From positions 1 through 63,322 of the forward strand of contig JADFOJ010000007.1 of assembly GCA_022562915.1 (NCBI GenBank): a stretch of 63,322 bases of DNA, given 5' to 3'. How positions within the stretch are numbered: position 1 is the stretch's first letter; each line of letters starts with the position of its first letter. A program made the translations under genes and the position numbers. This stretch comes from Planctomycetota bacterium (GTDB lineage: Bacteria; Planctomycetota; Phycisphaerae; Phycisphaerales; SM1A02). Shown here piece by piece: positions 42,114-51,071 of this stretch. The notes beneath the pieces were generated by a model. The model saw only the letters and a list, made by a program, of their open reading frames with translations. It was not told the DNA's origin and did not search any database.

Positions 42114-42289
42114 CGCCCTAACATATACCCAACGATACAGCGTGTCAAGGGTTGGATCGCCCGCATTACCCCCCTGCCAAGGACCGAGAATGGTAGTTAC
42201 GTTAAATTCTTCCGGCCGAAACCGGCAGGGGGCCTGGCGACCCGACTCCGACCTGTACACACGCTCACGCCCTACCATGGCCCCCACCG

Positions 42290-44059
42290 ATGATTACACG
42301 CTGGTCCCAGACGCTCATCCCGACCCTCCGCCAGGACCCCTCCGAGGCCGAGGTGCCCTCACACAGGCTCATGCTGCGTTCAGGGCTCATCAGGCAGCTC
42401 GCGGCGGGGCTGTACACGTACCTGCCGCTGGGCTGGCGGTCGCTGCACAAGGCGATCGAGATCATCCGGCAGGAAATGAACGCGGCGGGCTCGGTGGAGA
42501 TGTTCATGCCCGCCCTGGAGCCCATCGAGCTCTTTGCCGGCACCGGCCGCGACGTCGCCTACGGAGACGACCTGTTCACGCTGACGGACCGCCGCGGGCA
42601 CCGCAACGCGCTGGCGCCGACCCACGAAGAGGTTATCACCGAGGCACTGGCGGCCTCGGTCGAGTCGCACCGCCAGTTGCCGCTGAACCTCTACCAGATC
42701 CAGACGAAGTTCCGCGACGAGCCGCGGCCTCGATTCGGCGTGCTGCGCAGCCGCGAGTTCATCATGAAGGACGCCTACTCGTTTCACGTGACCGTGGACG
42801 GTCCCGGCGGCCTCGACGCGACCTACGAGCGCATGTACCAGGCGTACTGCCGCATCTTCGACCGCTGCGGCCTGACCTACGAGACGGTCGAGGCGGAGTC
42901 CGGCCCGATCGGCGGCTCGGCGTCGCACGAGTTCATGGTCATCTGCTCGACAGGCGAGGACACGGTCTATAAATCGGACAAGGGCAACTACGCCGCCAAC
43001 GTCGAGAAATGCGAGATCGGCCCCCGGGCATGGTCCTTCGACCCCCCGGACCCCCCTACCGAAAGCGCCGGCGATCTCGAGACCGTCCACACACCGGACC
43101 TGCCGGGGATCGACCTCGTCGCGGCGTTCCTGAAGATCACCCCGGACCGGATGCTCAAGACGCTCGTGTGCAGCAGCGACAACGGGTGGATCCTCGCCGT
43201 GCTGCGCGGTGATCACGACCTGAACCTCGGCAAGCTCAAGACCGCTTGCGAGAGTGCCGTGCAACTCGCCGACGAGAAGGCCGCCAGGGACGCCGGCTTC
43301 GCCGTCGGCTTCGTTTCACCCGCGGTCGCGAAGACGATCACGGTCGCCCGAATCGTCATCGACCCCGACGCAGCCCAGTCTCGCGACTGGGTCACAGGCG
43401 CCGACCGGATCGATTACCACGTGCGCAACTTTCAGTGGCGCCGCGAGCTCGGCGAACTCCTGGACGGTGACACCGTCCGGGTCGCGGACATTCGCAACGC
43501 CATCGACGGCGACCCGTCACCGCGCGACGACGGCGGCGTTCTCCGCGCCGAGCGCGGCATCGAGGTCGGTCACGTCTTCAAGCTCGGCACCAAGTACTCC
43601 GAGGCAATGGGCTTCACGGTCCTGGACGAGAACCAGAAGAGCCGCCTCGTGATCATGGGCTGCTACGGCATCGGCCCCGGCCGCATCCTCGCCGCCGCGA
43701 TCGAGACGAACCACGACGACGACGGGATCATCTGGCCCGCGCCGATCGCGCCGTACACCGTCCACGTCGTCACGATCAAGCTCGACGAGGCGGGCAGCAA
43801 GGCGCTGGACACACTGCTGGCCAACCTGGACGCCGCCGGCATCGACGTGCTCGTCGACGACCGCCCCGAACGGCCCGGGCCCAAGTTCAAGGACGCCGAC
43901 CTCATCGGCTGTCCCATTCGCCTCACCATCGGCGCCAAGTCGCTCGCCGAGAACGCGGTGGAGTTCAAGCTCCGCTGCGCCGCCAGAGAATCGGCCGAAC
44001 TCATCAAGCTGGACGCCGTCGCGGATCGCTGCCTCGAGGTGGCCGGAGGCGGCCGTTGA
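42290..44059 (+). CDS. proS: Proline--tRNA ligase, bacterial type
   Basis: 589 residues. Class II motifs: P-A-L-E-P-I-E-L (motif 1 region), A-P-T-H-E-E-V-I-T-E, Q-I-Q-T-K-F-R-D-E-P-R-P-R-F-G-V-L-R-S-R-E-F (motif 2), and G-C-Y-G-I-G-P-G-R (motif 3). An insertion editing domain (YbaK-like) spans about 240-400, so this is the ProS type 1 with mis-aminoacylation proofreading. The 176-base gap to the divergent radical SAM gene must contain both promoters. The FAD oxidoreductase follows after 4 bases. Confidence 0.95.
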   Translation: MITRWSQTLIPTLRQDPSEAEVPSHRLMLRSGLIRQLAAGLYTYLPLGWRSLHKAIEIIRQEMNAAGSVEMFMPALEPIELFAGTGRDVAYGDDLFTLTDRRGHRNALAPTHEEVITEALAASVESHRQLPLNLYQIQTKFRDEPRPRFGVLRSREFIMKDAYSFHVTVDGPGGLDATYERMYQAYCRIFDRCGLTYETVEAESGPIGGSASHEFMVICSTGEDTVYKSDKGNYAANVEKCEIGPRAWSFDPPDPPTESAGDLETVHTPDLPGIDLVAAFLKITPDRMLKTLVCSSDNGWILAVLRGDHDLNLGKLKTACESAVQLADEKAARDAGFAVGFVSPAVAKTITVARIVIDPDAAQSRDWVTGADRIDYHVRNFQWRRELGELLDGDTVRVADIRNAIDGDPSPRDDGGVLRAERGIEVGHVFKLGTKYSEAMGFTVLDENQKSRLVIMGCYGIGPGRILAAAIETNHDDDGIIWPAPIAPYTVHVVTIKLDEAGSKALDTLLANLDAAGIDVLVDDRPERPGPKFKDADLIGCPIRLTIGAKSLAENAVEFKLRCAARESAELIKLDAVADRCLEVAGGGR

Positions 44060-44063
44060 GCCG

Positions 44064-45560
44064 ATGGGCGGATCAGGGACGCGGCGGCGGTGGATCCGGC
44101 TCGCGGCAGGCGCCGGTCTCCTGATCGCGGCCCTCGCGCTCGGCCGACCCGCCGCGCACCTCGTGCGATCGTGGTGGACGGACACGAACGAGCTGGAGGA
44201 ACTTCCGGCCGGGTTCGTCGACGACGCAAGCCGCATGAACGCGACCCGGGTGACGGAGATCTGGAACGTCCCCCCGGAGACGGAGGCCGCCGAACGGCAA
44301 CTGGCGCAGCTGTTGCAACGTGCTCGCGAGAACGGTCTTGGGGTCTCGATCGCCGGCGCCCGGCACACCATGGGCGGCCACACGATCTCTCCCGACGGCA
44401 TCGTGATCAACATGCTCCCGTTCAATCGCATGGAGCTGGACGAGGACGCGTACATCCTCCACGTCCAGGCCGGCGCGAAGTGGTCGCAGATCATCCCCTA
44501 CCTCGACGTGCGCGGCCGGTCGGTCGCGGTCATGCAGTCCAACAACTCGTTCACCGTCGGCGGGTCGCTGAGCGTCAACTGCCACGGCTGGCAGTACGGC
44601 CGCCCGCCCATCGCCTCGACGGTCAGGTCGTTCCGCCTGATGCGGGCGGACGGAACGATCGTCCGGTGCAGCCGGCGCGAGAACGAGGATCTGTTCTCGC
44701 TGGCCCTCGGCGGGTACGGGCTCTTCGGCATCATTCTCGACGTCGAACTGGTCGTCGTGGCCAACGAGCGCCTGCGGCTCGAACAGCACGTCGTACCCGT
44801 CCACCGCGCGCTGGTGATTTTCGACCAGCTCGCCAGGGAAGGTCCCGACGTCAGCCTGGTGTACGCGCGGCTCAACATCGTTCCCGATGAGCTCTTCAGT
44901 GCGGTCATCATCAACGTCTTCCGCCGTGAGGCGGAGGGCGACATTCCGGAACTCTCCGATCCGGGGCTGGTCGCGCTGCGGCGGGCCGTGTTCCGGGGCT
45001 CCGCCGAGGGCGAGTACGGCAAGGAGCTTCGATGGGCCGCGGAGACGAAGCTCCAGCCGCATCTCTTGAAGAAGGTCTTCTCCCGCAACCAGTTGCTCAA
45101 CGAGGGCGTGGAGATCTTCCAGAATCGGTCCGCCGAGTCGACGGACACCCTGCACGAGTACTTCGTGCCGCGGACCCGGATCGCGCAGTTCCTCGTTGCG
45201 CTGCGGCGCATCGTGCCCGCGCACGACGGCAACCTGCTGAACGTGACGATGCGCAGCGTCGACACGGATGCCGACACCTTTCTCCGGTACGCCGACCGGC
45301 ACATGCTCGCACTGGTCATGCTCTTCCAGCAACCCCGGACCGCCGCCGGCGATGACGCGATGGAGGCGATGACGCAGGAGATCGTCGAGACCGCGCTCTC
45401 ACTGGACGGCCGCTACTACCTCCCCTATCGGCTTCACGCCACGGCCGAGCAGTTTCATCGGGCGTACCCGCAGGCCCGGGACTTCTTCGACCGCAAACGA
45501 CGGTTCGATCCCGATGAGATCTTCCGGAATCGCTTCTACGAGAAGTACACGCTCAAGTAA
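44064..45560 (+). CDS. FAD-binding (PCMH-type) oxidoreductase
   Basis: 498 residues. One N-terminal membrane helix (about 10-32), so probably membrane-tethered. FAD-binding domain: G-V-S-I-A-G-A-R-H-T-M-G-G-H (histidine of the GGH motif may hold FAD), G-A-K-W-S-Q-I, S-N-N-S-F-T-V-G-G-S-L-S-V-N-C-H-G and G-G-Y-G-L-F-G-I-I. C-terminal substrate domain resembles aldonolactone oxidases (F-D-P-D-E-I-F-R-N). Substrate not predictable. Its end overlaps lysC by 8 bases, convergent. Confidence 0.88.
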   Translation: MGGSGTRRRWIRLAAGAGLLIAALALGRPAAHLVRSWWTDTNELEELPAGFVDDASRMNATRVTEIWNVPPETEAAERQLAQLLQRARENGLGVSIAGARHTMGGHTISPDGIVINMLPFNRMELDEDAYILHVQAGAKWSQIIPYLDVRGRSVAVMQSNNSFTVGGSLSVNCHGWQYGRPPIASTVRSFRLMRADGTIVRCSRRENEDLFSLALGGYGLFGIILDVELVVVANERLRLEQHVVPVHRALVIFDQLAREGPDVSLVYARLNIVPDELFSAVIINVFRREAEGDIPELSDPGLVALRRAVFRGSAEGEYGKELRWAAETKLQPHLLKKVFSRNQLLNEGVEIFQNRSAESTDTLHEYFVPRTRIAQFLVALRRIVPAHDGNLLNVTMRSVDTDADTFLRYADRHMLALVMLFQQPRTAAGDDAMEAMTQEIVETALSLDGRYYLPYRLHATAEQFHRAYPQARDFFDRKRRFDPDEIFRNRFYEKYTLK

Positions 45561-46836
45561 CCGGGCGGCGAAGCGCCGCGTCAGGGCGTCGTGGGCGCTG
45601 CTGGTGGGCGCGGTCCAGCCCGAACGCGTCGTGCACGGCGCGGAGGGCCTTCTCGCCCTGCTCCTTCGGCACGATGCAGGAGATCTTGATCTCCGACGTC
45701 GTGATGTTGGCGATGTGTACGCCCGCGTCGCCCAGCGCCGCGAACATCGTCGCCGCCACGCCCGCGTGGGTGCGCATGCCCACGCCTACTGCCGAGACCT
45801 TGGCGAGGCCGATCTCGATCGCCATCTCGCCGGCGCCGGCGTCGTGGAGCGCCTTCTCCACGGCGACCTTCACCTCGGCAAGGTCTCGGTGATCGACCAT
45901 GAACGAGATGTTCGCGGTCTCACCGCTCTCGGTCTGGATGATGTCGTCGACGACGGCGTCCGTCCCGGCGATCCGCTTGAACAGGTTCCCCTGCATGCCC
46001 GGCGAGTTGGGAATGCCCCGCACGCTGATCCTGCCAAGATCGGGCGTGAGCGCGCAGCCGACCACCGTGACGTCTTCCATGTCGGGCGTCTCCCTGATGA
46101 TCATCGTCCCCCTGTCCGGCTTGCCGCTGTGCCGGACGTGGATCGGGACGTTGTATTTCTGACCGAAGACCACCGCGCGGCTGTGCAGCACGCCTGCACC
46201 GAGCGAGGCCAGTTCGAGCATCTCCTCGGCGCTGATCCGGTCCAGTTTGCGGGCGTTGGGGACGATCCGCGGATCGGCCGTGTACACGCCGTCCACGTCG
46301 GTGTAGATCTCGCACATGCCCGCCCCGGCTTCGCCACCGACACCAAGCGCCGCGGCGATCGCCAGGGCCGTGGTGTCGGATCCGCCGCGGCCCAGCGTGG
46401 TGAGCTGCCCCTCGCTGGACATCCCCTGGAACCCCGCGACGACGATGATGCGGCCGTCGTCCAGTTCGGCTTGCAGCGCCTCGGTGTCGATCGAGCGGAT
46501 CCGGGCCCTGGTGTGAAACTCGTCGGTGATAATCCCGATCTGGGCGCCGGTCATGCTCACGGCGGCCATGCCGCCACGGTGCAGCGCCATCGTCATCAGG
46601 GCGATCGACACCTGCTCCCCGGTCGTGAGCAGCATGTCCAGTTCGCGCTGCGAGGGCTGGTCCGTGACCTGGGCCGCCAGGGCGATGAGATCGTCGGTCG
46701 TCTCTCCCATCGCCGAGACCACGACGACCACGCGGTGCCCGTCGCGCCGCGCCGCCGCCGCACGTTCGGCGCACCGGATAATGCACGACGAATCGGCGAG
46801 CGACGAGCCTCCGAACTTCTGGATCACGATCGCCAT
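45553..46836 (-). CDS. lysC: Aspartate kinase
   Basis: 427 residues. Kinase domain with K-F-G-G-S-S-L-A at the start, V-V-S-A-M-G-E-T-T-D-D-L, F-Q-G, and G-R-G-G-S-D-T-T-A. D-V-D-G-V-Y-T-A-D-P-R completes the nucleotide site. Two ACT domains (about 265-400) give feedback control by lysine and/or threonine (I-S-V-R-G-I-P-N-S-P-G-M, V-S-A-V-G-V-G-M-R). First step of the aspartate pathway to lysine, threonine, methionine and diaminopimelate. The last 20 residues are an Arg-rich extension beyond the usual end. It stands alone, not in a biosynthetic operon. Confidence 0.95.
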   Translation of the reverse strand: MAIVIQKFGGSSLADSSCIIRCAERAAAARRDGHRVVVVVSAMGETTDDLIALAAQVTDQPSQRELDMLLTTGEQVSIALMTMALHRGGMAAVSMTGAQIGIITDEFHTRARIRSIDTEALQAELDDGRIIVVAGFQGMSSEGQLTTLGRGGSDTTALAIAAALGVGGEAGAGMCEIYTDVDGVYTADPRIVPNARKLDRISAEEMLELASLGAGVLHSRAVVFGQKYNVPIHVRHSGKPDRGTMIIRETPDMEDVTVVGCALTPDLGRISVRGIPNSPGMQGNLFKRIAGTDAVVDDIIQTESGETANISFMVDHRDLAEVKVAVEKALHDAGAGEMAIEIGLAKVSAVGVGMRTHAGVAATMFAALGDAGVHIANITTSEIKISCIVPKEQGEKALRAVHDAFGLDRAHQQRPRRPDAALRRPVT

Positions 46837-46856
46837 GGCGAGCTAGCCGGGCTAGT

Positions 46857-48449
46857 CTACTCGACCGTGCCGGCGGAATCCGGCGGGCTGAGCAGGATCT
46901 CGGCCTCGGTCCTGACACGGTCCGCCGACGGTCGCGAGAGCTGCCAGTCGCATCGATCGACGCCCTGCGCGAGCTCGCGCAGCAGGTTCAGCGTTTCGCG
47001 CATCGCCTGAACGTCCTGGGGAGCCGCCAGCGCCTCCGCGTGCGCGGACCAGCCGGCAAGGTGCTGGGCCAGCCGCTTGCCGTCGGCGACGCCGCAGTTG
47101 GTCCAGCGGCCGGGTTGCGCAGAGTGCTCCAGGAGCACATTGACTCGCGGCGAGGCTCGCAATGCTTCGGCCACTGCATCGAGGTGCCCGGGGTGACTCG
47201 CCAGGACGCACCACCGTCCACCGTCACCCGACGCGGACTCCACGACCGTCCAGTTCAGCGAGACCCCATCGATACCGGGAACATCGCCGAAGAGCCAACG
47301 CGCCATCGGCCCGATCGGCACGCTCCTGGCGCCGCGGGGGTCCAGGTCGTCCGGGTCGGGCACCTCCAGGTGAAAATTGCCCTCGCCGAGGCGGTTGAGC
47401 GCTGCCAGGAGCCGAAGCATGTTCCGGTCGAGCTGAGTCCGGGCGAGTTCGGCGTCGTTGACCTCGTAGGCGCGCAGAATCGTCGGCAGCAGCAGGTCGA
47501 ACGGCGGAACCTCGACCCGGCCCTCGACGTCCGAGACCAGTGTGATGCGACGCGGCCCGAGGTTCGCCCCAAGCGCGGACGTGATCAGCGGCTCGCCGAG
47601 CAGCGTCGCGACGAAGGCGTCGAACGGCCCCCCCGCCGTATCGGTCGGCTCGATGACACCGAGAAAGCCCGTCCCCTCCAGCCACCGCAGCGGCGCCGGG
47701 TTCCAGGACAGTTCGGTGATCCTGCTCCTGAACGGCGCGTTGGAGAAACGTGACGCGTGCCGGAGGCTCACGGTGTCGTCACGCAGGTCCGCGACACCGA
47801 CGGACCACCCTCCCAGTGGAAGTTCGTGGCGGACGAACACGCCGACGCGACCGGGGCCGAGGTCCATGCCCTGCTTGATTCCCTCGTGCTGCGCCAACGA
47901 GTGCGCCGGGAGCGCGGCGAGGTTCGCCAGCACGGCCTGGAAGAGCTCCTGGTGATCATCCGGCGCGATGAGTACCTGCCCTTCGGCACGGGCCAGCAGC
48001 AGGCCCTGCCCGACGAGATGAAAGACGCTGACGTTGCCCCGCGGCGCGAGCACGACCGGCGAGAGCTTGCCCAGCAGGGCCGCACTCCGAGACGGCTCCA
48101 TCCCGGTCAGCACGACCCACTCGGCTCGTGACGCGCCGGGGCGGCTCAACACCGTCAGTTCCCGGCCGAGGCACGCATCGAAGAGCGCCGCGTCGTCCAT
48201 ACCCACTGCCTGGGAAAGGCGGTGCCACGCCCCCGGCAACTCACCCTCGGCCAGCCAGGCCCCGAGCCAGGATGCAATCGGTCGATCCTGCAACTGCGTG
48301 CGGAGCGCCGCGGCCCCGTCGATGTGAACGAACAACCGCACGTCCGGCGGGGCCAGCGCCGCGGCACGGAACGGGTCGGCGGCCATGGCTGACAAGCCGC
48401 ACGAGCTGGTGACCAGGACGCTCGCCGCGATGAGGAACGTAGGGCTCAT
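46857..48449 (-). CDS. Secreted protein of unknown function, third gene of a sigma-factor operon
   Basis: 530 residues from the ATG at 48449, which overlaps the preceding stop (ATGA). Signal peptide ending A-M-A-A. The rest reads as a soluble mixed fold (P-P-D-V-R-L-F-V-H-I-D-G at the start, several L-x-x-L helices); similar DUF3352-like planctomycete proteins exist, but I cannot assign a function. It follows an ECF sigma gene and a small membrane protein in one operon, so it is likely the effector or sensor for that signalling unit. Confidence 0.72.
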   Translation of the reverse strand: MSPTFLIAASVLVTSSCGLSAMAADPFRAAALAPPDVRLFVHIDGAAALRTQLQDRPIASWLGAWLAEGELPGAWHRLSQAVGMDDAALFDACLGRELTVLSRPGASRAEWVVLTGMEPSRSAALLGKLSPVVLAPRGNVSVFHLVGQGLLLARAEGQVLIAPDDHQELFQAVLANLAALPAHSLAQHEGIKQGMDLGPGRVGVFVRHELPLGGWSVGVADLRDDTVSLRHASRFSNAPFRSRITELSWNPAPLRWLEGTGFLGVIEPTDTAGGPFDAFVATLLGEPLITSALGANLGPRRITLVSDVEGRVEVPPFDLLLPTILRAYEVNDAELARTQLDRNMLRLLAALNRLGEGNFHLEVPDPDDLDPRGARSVPIGPMARWLFGDVPGIDGVSLNWTVVESASGDGGRWCVLASHPGHLDAVAEALRASPRVNVLLEHSAQPGRWTNCGVADGKRLAQHLAGWSAHAEALAAPQDVQAMRETLNLLRELAQGVDRCDWQLSRPSADRVRTEAEILLSPPDSAGTVE

Positions 48450-48784
48450 CGTTCGGCGGCTGCGCCGACGGCCGGCGACGCCGGTTCCGGCAGCGTCGGC
48501 GCCAGGGCGCGAATCGACCTGACGGTCCGATCGATCGTGCGAGCGTGGCGTTCCATGTCGTGACGGATCGCCGAGGAGATCGTCGGCTCCGATGGCGGCG
48601 CCGGAGACGTCATGGTCCTGAGAATGATCACGCCGGCGGCGCCCGTGACAGCCAGGCACATCGCCACGCGCAGCAGGGCGCGAATCCGCCGTCGCCGGCT
48701 CGCGTCGCGAGACGAGAGGCCCCGCAGCCCCAGCCGGCGCAACACGGTCTCGGTCAGGTCGGGGCTGTCGCGGTGCCCGGTCAC
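48446..48784 (-). CDS. Small membrane protein, candidate anti-sigma factor
   Basis: 112 residues. Basic N-terminal part (L-T-E-T-V-L-R-R-L-G-L and R-D-A-S-R-R-R-R), one membrane helix at about 38-57, and a polar Pro/Ala-rich tail outside. It overlaps the sigma gene by 4 bases (ATGA) and the next gene by 4 bases. Position and topology fit an anti-sigma factor, but the cytoplasmic part is only 35 residues, shorter than known anti-sigma domains, so it may be only an anchor. Confidence 0.6.
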   Translation of the reverse strand: MTGHRDSPDLTETVLRRLGLRGLSSRDASRRRRIRALLRVAMCLAVTGAAGVIILRTMTSPAPPSEPTISSAIRHDMERHARTIDRTVRSIRALAPTLPEPASPAVGAAAER

Positions 48785-49365
48785 GAGAATACCTCGCGGG
48801 CGTGGCGGTGTTTCACGCGGTCGGCGGTGATGGAACGCTTCATCCGGGCGCGACCGCGGTGCAGGTGGCTCTTGACCGTCCCGGGGGGCATGTCCAGGTG
48901 CTCGGCGATGTCGGCGATCGGCCGGTTGAGTTGATGGAACAGGTGCATGATCTCTCGCTGCTGCTTCGGAAGCGTCTCCATGACCTCGTCCAGAAGCTGC
49001 CGCGCGTTGGCGATCGTCTCCCTGTGGGCGTTCTCCTGACCGGGGCCCGGGTCGGTGGCGGGACGAACGCCCACGGCATCGGTGTCAAAGGTCGGGCTGA
49101 GCTTCTGGTTGGCGTTCATGTAGAGGCGTTTGGCGATCGTGAACAACCACGTGCTGAACCGGAACCGGCTGTCGAAGCGGCGGAGGTTCTTCAGGACGCG
49201 AACCAGCGCTTCCTGGACGATGTCCTCGGCCACCTCGGGCCGACCCGACATCCTCAGGATGAAGCGGTACAGCCCGTCCTGGTGAGCGCGAATGAGGTCG
49301 GCGATAGCCTTCTCATCGCCTTCCTTGGCGCGTCGCACCAAAGCCTGTTCCTCGGCCCTGTCCAT
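48781..49365 (-). CDS. ECF-type RNA polymerase sigma factor
   Basis: 194 residues from the ATG at 49365; another ATG at 49386 would add seven residues. Region 2: R-F-I-L-R-M-S-G-R-P-E-V-A-E-D-I-V-Q-E-A-L-V-R and F-S-T-W-L-F-T-I-A-K-R. Region 4: L-P-K-Q-Q-R-E-I-M-H-L-F and M-P-P-G-T-V-K-S-H-L-H-R-G-R. A conventional RpoE-like protein, closer to the consensus than the two ECF factors at 4.5-7.8 kb. First gene of a three-gene operon with 4-base overlaps. Confidence 0.93.
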   Translation of the reverse strand: MDRAEEQALVRRAKEGDEKAIADLIRAHQDGLYRFILRMSGRPEVAEDIVQEALVRVLKNLRRFDSRFRFSTWLFTIAKRLYMNANQKLSPTFDTDAVGVRPATDPGPGQENAHRETIANARQLLDEVMETLPKQQREIMHLFHQLNRPIADIAEHLDMPPGTVKSHLHRGRARMKRSITADRVKHRHAREVFS

Positions 49366-49421
49366 CACTGGCCGCCCATTGTACATACCGCCGGGGCGGG
49401 TCGGGGTTGCTCTTTCCCGGC

Positions 49422-50132
49422 TTACGCGGCCGCCGACTTGCTGCTGCGGCGATGGCGGCCGACGGTCCGCTGGTCGGCGGTGGCGCGGCGCTGGGGCTCC
49501 GCGTCGAGACGACTCAGCAACTCCCTGGGATCGCTGGCCCACAGGTCGGCCCCGATCTCCTCGGCCAGCCCCGCAGCCCGGTTGAAGACGCCGCCGCCGA
49601 CGGCGATCTGGAGGTCGGGACAGGCGTCGATGGTGCGGACCGTGTCGATCAGCCTGCGGATGTGCGGCGCGTCACCGGGAGCGGAGGCGAACATCAACAG
49701 GACGTCGGGATTCCGCGCACCGACCTCGGCGAGGATCTCATCGGCGGCCACGCCGCCGCCGCCGAACCAGATCTCGTATCCGTCGGCCTCGACCAGGTCC
49801 GCGACGAGCTGGCCCGCCAGTTCATCGGCCTCGCTGGAGCCGCAGAACATGAGGATCGTCCGGGCCCGGCGTGACTTCTGGGTATACCTGGCCTGGACCC
49901 GATCCACGACGCCTCTCAGGAGTCGGATGGCATAGTGGTGCGCGAGCGTACTGAGCTGATCGGCACGGAACAGCGAGTTGATCATCTCCAGGGTCGGCCA
50001 GTACACCTCGATGGCGAGATCCTCGGCGGTGACACCGGCCTCGACGGTCTCCTCGACGAGCGCGCGGACGCCCCCGCGATCGCCTGTCACCAGCATCTCG
50101 AACAACCTCGACACCACGTTCTCTTGATTCAC
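49422..50132 (-). CDS. Cobalamin-binding-fold protein without the DxHxxG histidine
   Basis: 236 residues from a GTG with GGAGG six bases upstream; the frame is open to 50306, but nothing supports that part. Residues 1-90 are a four-helix cap like that in B12-dependent methyltransferases and CarH (L-V-E-E-T-V-E-A-G-V, V-Y-W-P-T-L). Residues 92-205 are a Rossmann-like B12 domain. The place of D-x-H-x-x-G reads E-A-D-E-L-A-G, so the usual axial histidine is absent; G-G-G-G-V at the S-x-L and G-G positions is kept. No DNA-binding domain. It may bind cobalamin base-on or not at all. Role unknown. Confidence 0.75.
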   Translation of the reverse strand: MNQENVVSRLFEMLVTGDRGGVRALVEETVEAGVTAEDLAIEVYWPTLEMINSLFRADQLSTLAHHYAIRLLRGVVDRVQARYTQKSRRARTILMFCGSSEADELAGQLVADLVEADGYEIWFGGGGVAADEILAEVGARNPDVLLMFASAPGDAPHIRRLIDTVRTIDACPDLQIAVGGGVFNRAAGLAEEIGADLWASDPRELLSRLDAEPQRRATADQRTVGRHRRSSKSAAA

Positions 50133-50235
50133 TGTGAGCCTCCATCCCGTACGTACCCCTGCACGAAGACCACCAACGCGAGGGGCTTCATCGAGCCGCA
50201 GGCCGTCGCGGCTGGATATTTGCGCGGCACCGAGG

Positions 50236-51051
50236 CTATCGGACACGTTCGGCGCCCTCGCGGCCCGATAACCCGGGCTTGACTCCCAGCGAGGCGACGC
50301 AGACACCGAACGTCATGGGGCGTTGCCGTATCCGCTGGAAGCCCGCGTCCTCCATGAGGGCGGCCAGCCCCTCGCGGTCGGCGAACGTCGAGACCGACCG
50401 GGGCAGGTACCGGTACGCGCCGCTGCGGTCGCCGGCGAGCAGCGTCGCGGTGACCGGCATCACGTGCTCGCAGTACACCGTGTTCAGTGCCCGGAGAAGA
50501 CGGTTGGCGGGCCGGCTGAACTCCAGGACCACGATGCGACCGCCCGGGCAAAGCACGCGGCCCAACTCGCGCAGGGCCCTGCCTGCATCCGTGACGTTGC
50601 GGATGCCGAACGCGATCGAGACGATGTCGAAGCTCGCGTCGTCAAAGGGCAGCGCCATCACGTCGCACAGCCGGTAGCTGAGCCGCCGCCGTATGGCGGG
50701 CCGGCGACGCGCCGCCTTGAGCCGGGCGATGTCAAGCATCTGCACGGTGAAGTCCACGCCGCACACGCGGGCCGCTCCCGCCTCGGCGAACGCCTCGGCA
50801 AGATCACCCGTGCCGCAGGCGGCGTCGAGAACGCGATCGGTCGGCTTGACGTCGCACAGCTGCACCGCCCGGCGACGCCAGGCCTGGTCGCGCCCGAACG
50901 AGTGCAACCGGTTGTTCAGGTCGTAGCGATGCGCGATCGCCCCGAACATACGCCGGACCCGATCATCCTTGTCGGCGGCTTCGTGGGGATCGCCGGCCAG
51001 GTCTGTTGCGGACCACGCCGGTTCGGAAGAAGATGGTCTGCGACGGGTCAT
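50236..51051 (-). CDS. ubiE: Ubiquinone/menaquinone biosynthesis C-methyltransferase
   Basis: 271 residues. SAM motif V-L-D-A-A-C-G-T-G-D-L-A, the UbiE/MenG signature N-N-R-L-H-S-F-G-R-D-Q-A-W-R and F-G-I-R-N-V-T-D are present. It C-methylates demethylmenaquinone (or the ubiquinone precursor). As planctomycetes generally use menaquinone, the menG role is more likely, which is knowledge of the group and not visible here. Divergent from the M48 peptidase gene with a 20-base gap. Confidence 0.92.
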   Translation of the reverse strand: MTRRRPSSSEPAWSATDLAGDPHEAADKDDRVRRMFGAIAHRYDLNNRLHSFGRDQAWRRRAVQLCDVKPTDRVLDAACGTGDLAEAFAEAGAARVCGVDFTVQMLDIARLKAARRRPAIRRRLSYRLCDVMALPFDDASFDIVSIAFGIRNVTDAGRALRELGRVLCPGGRIVVLEFSRPANRLLRALNTVYCEHVMPVTATLLAGDRSGAYRYLPRSVSTFADREGLAALMEDAGFQRIRQRPMTFGVCVASLGVKPGLSGREGAERVR

Positions 51052-51071
51052 GGGAGATAAAGGAGCGCGTC

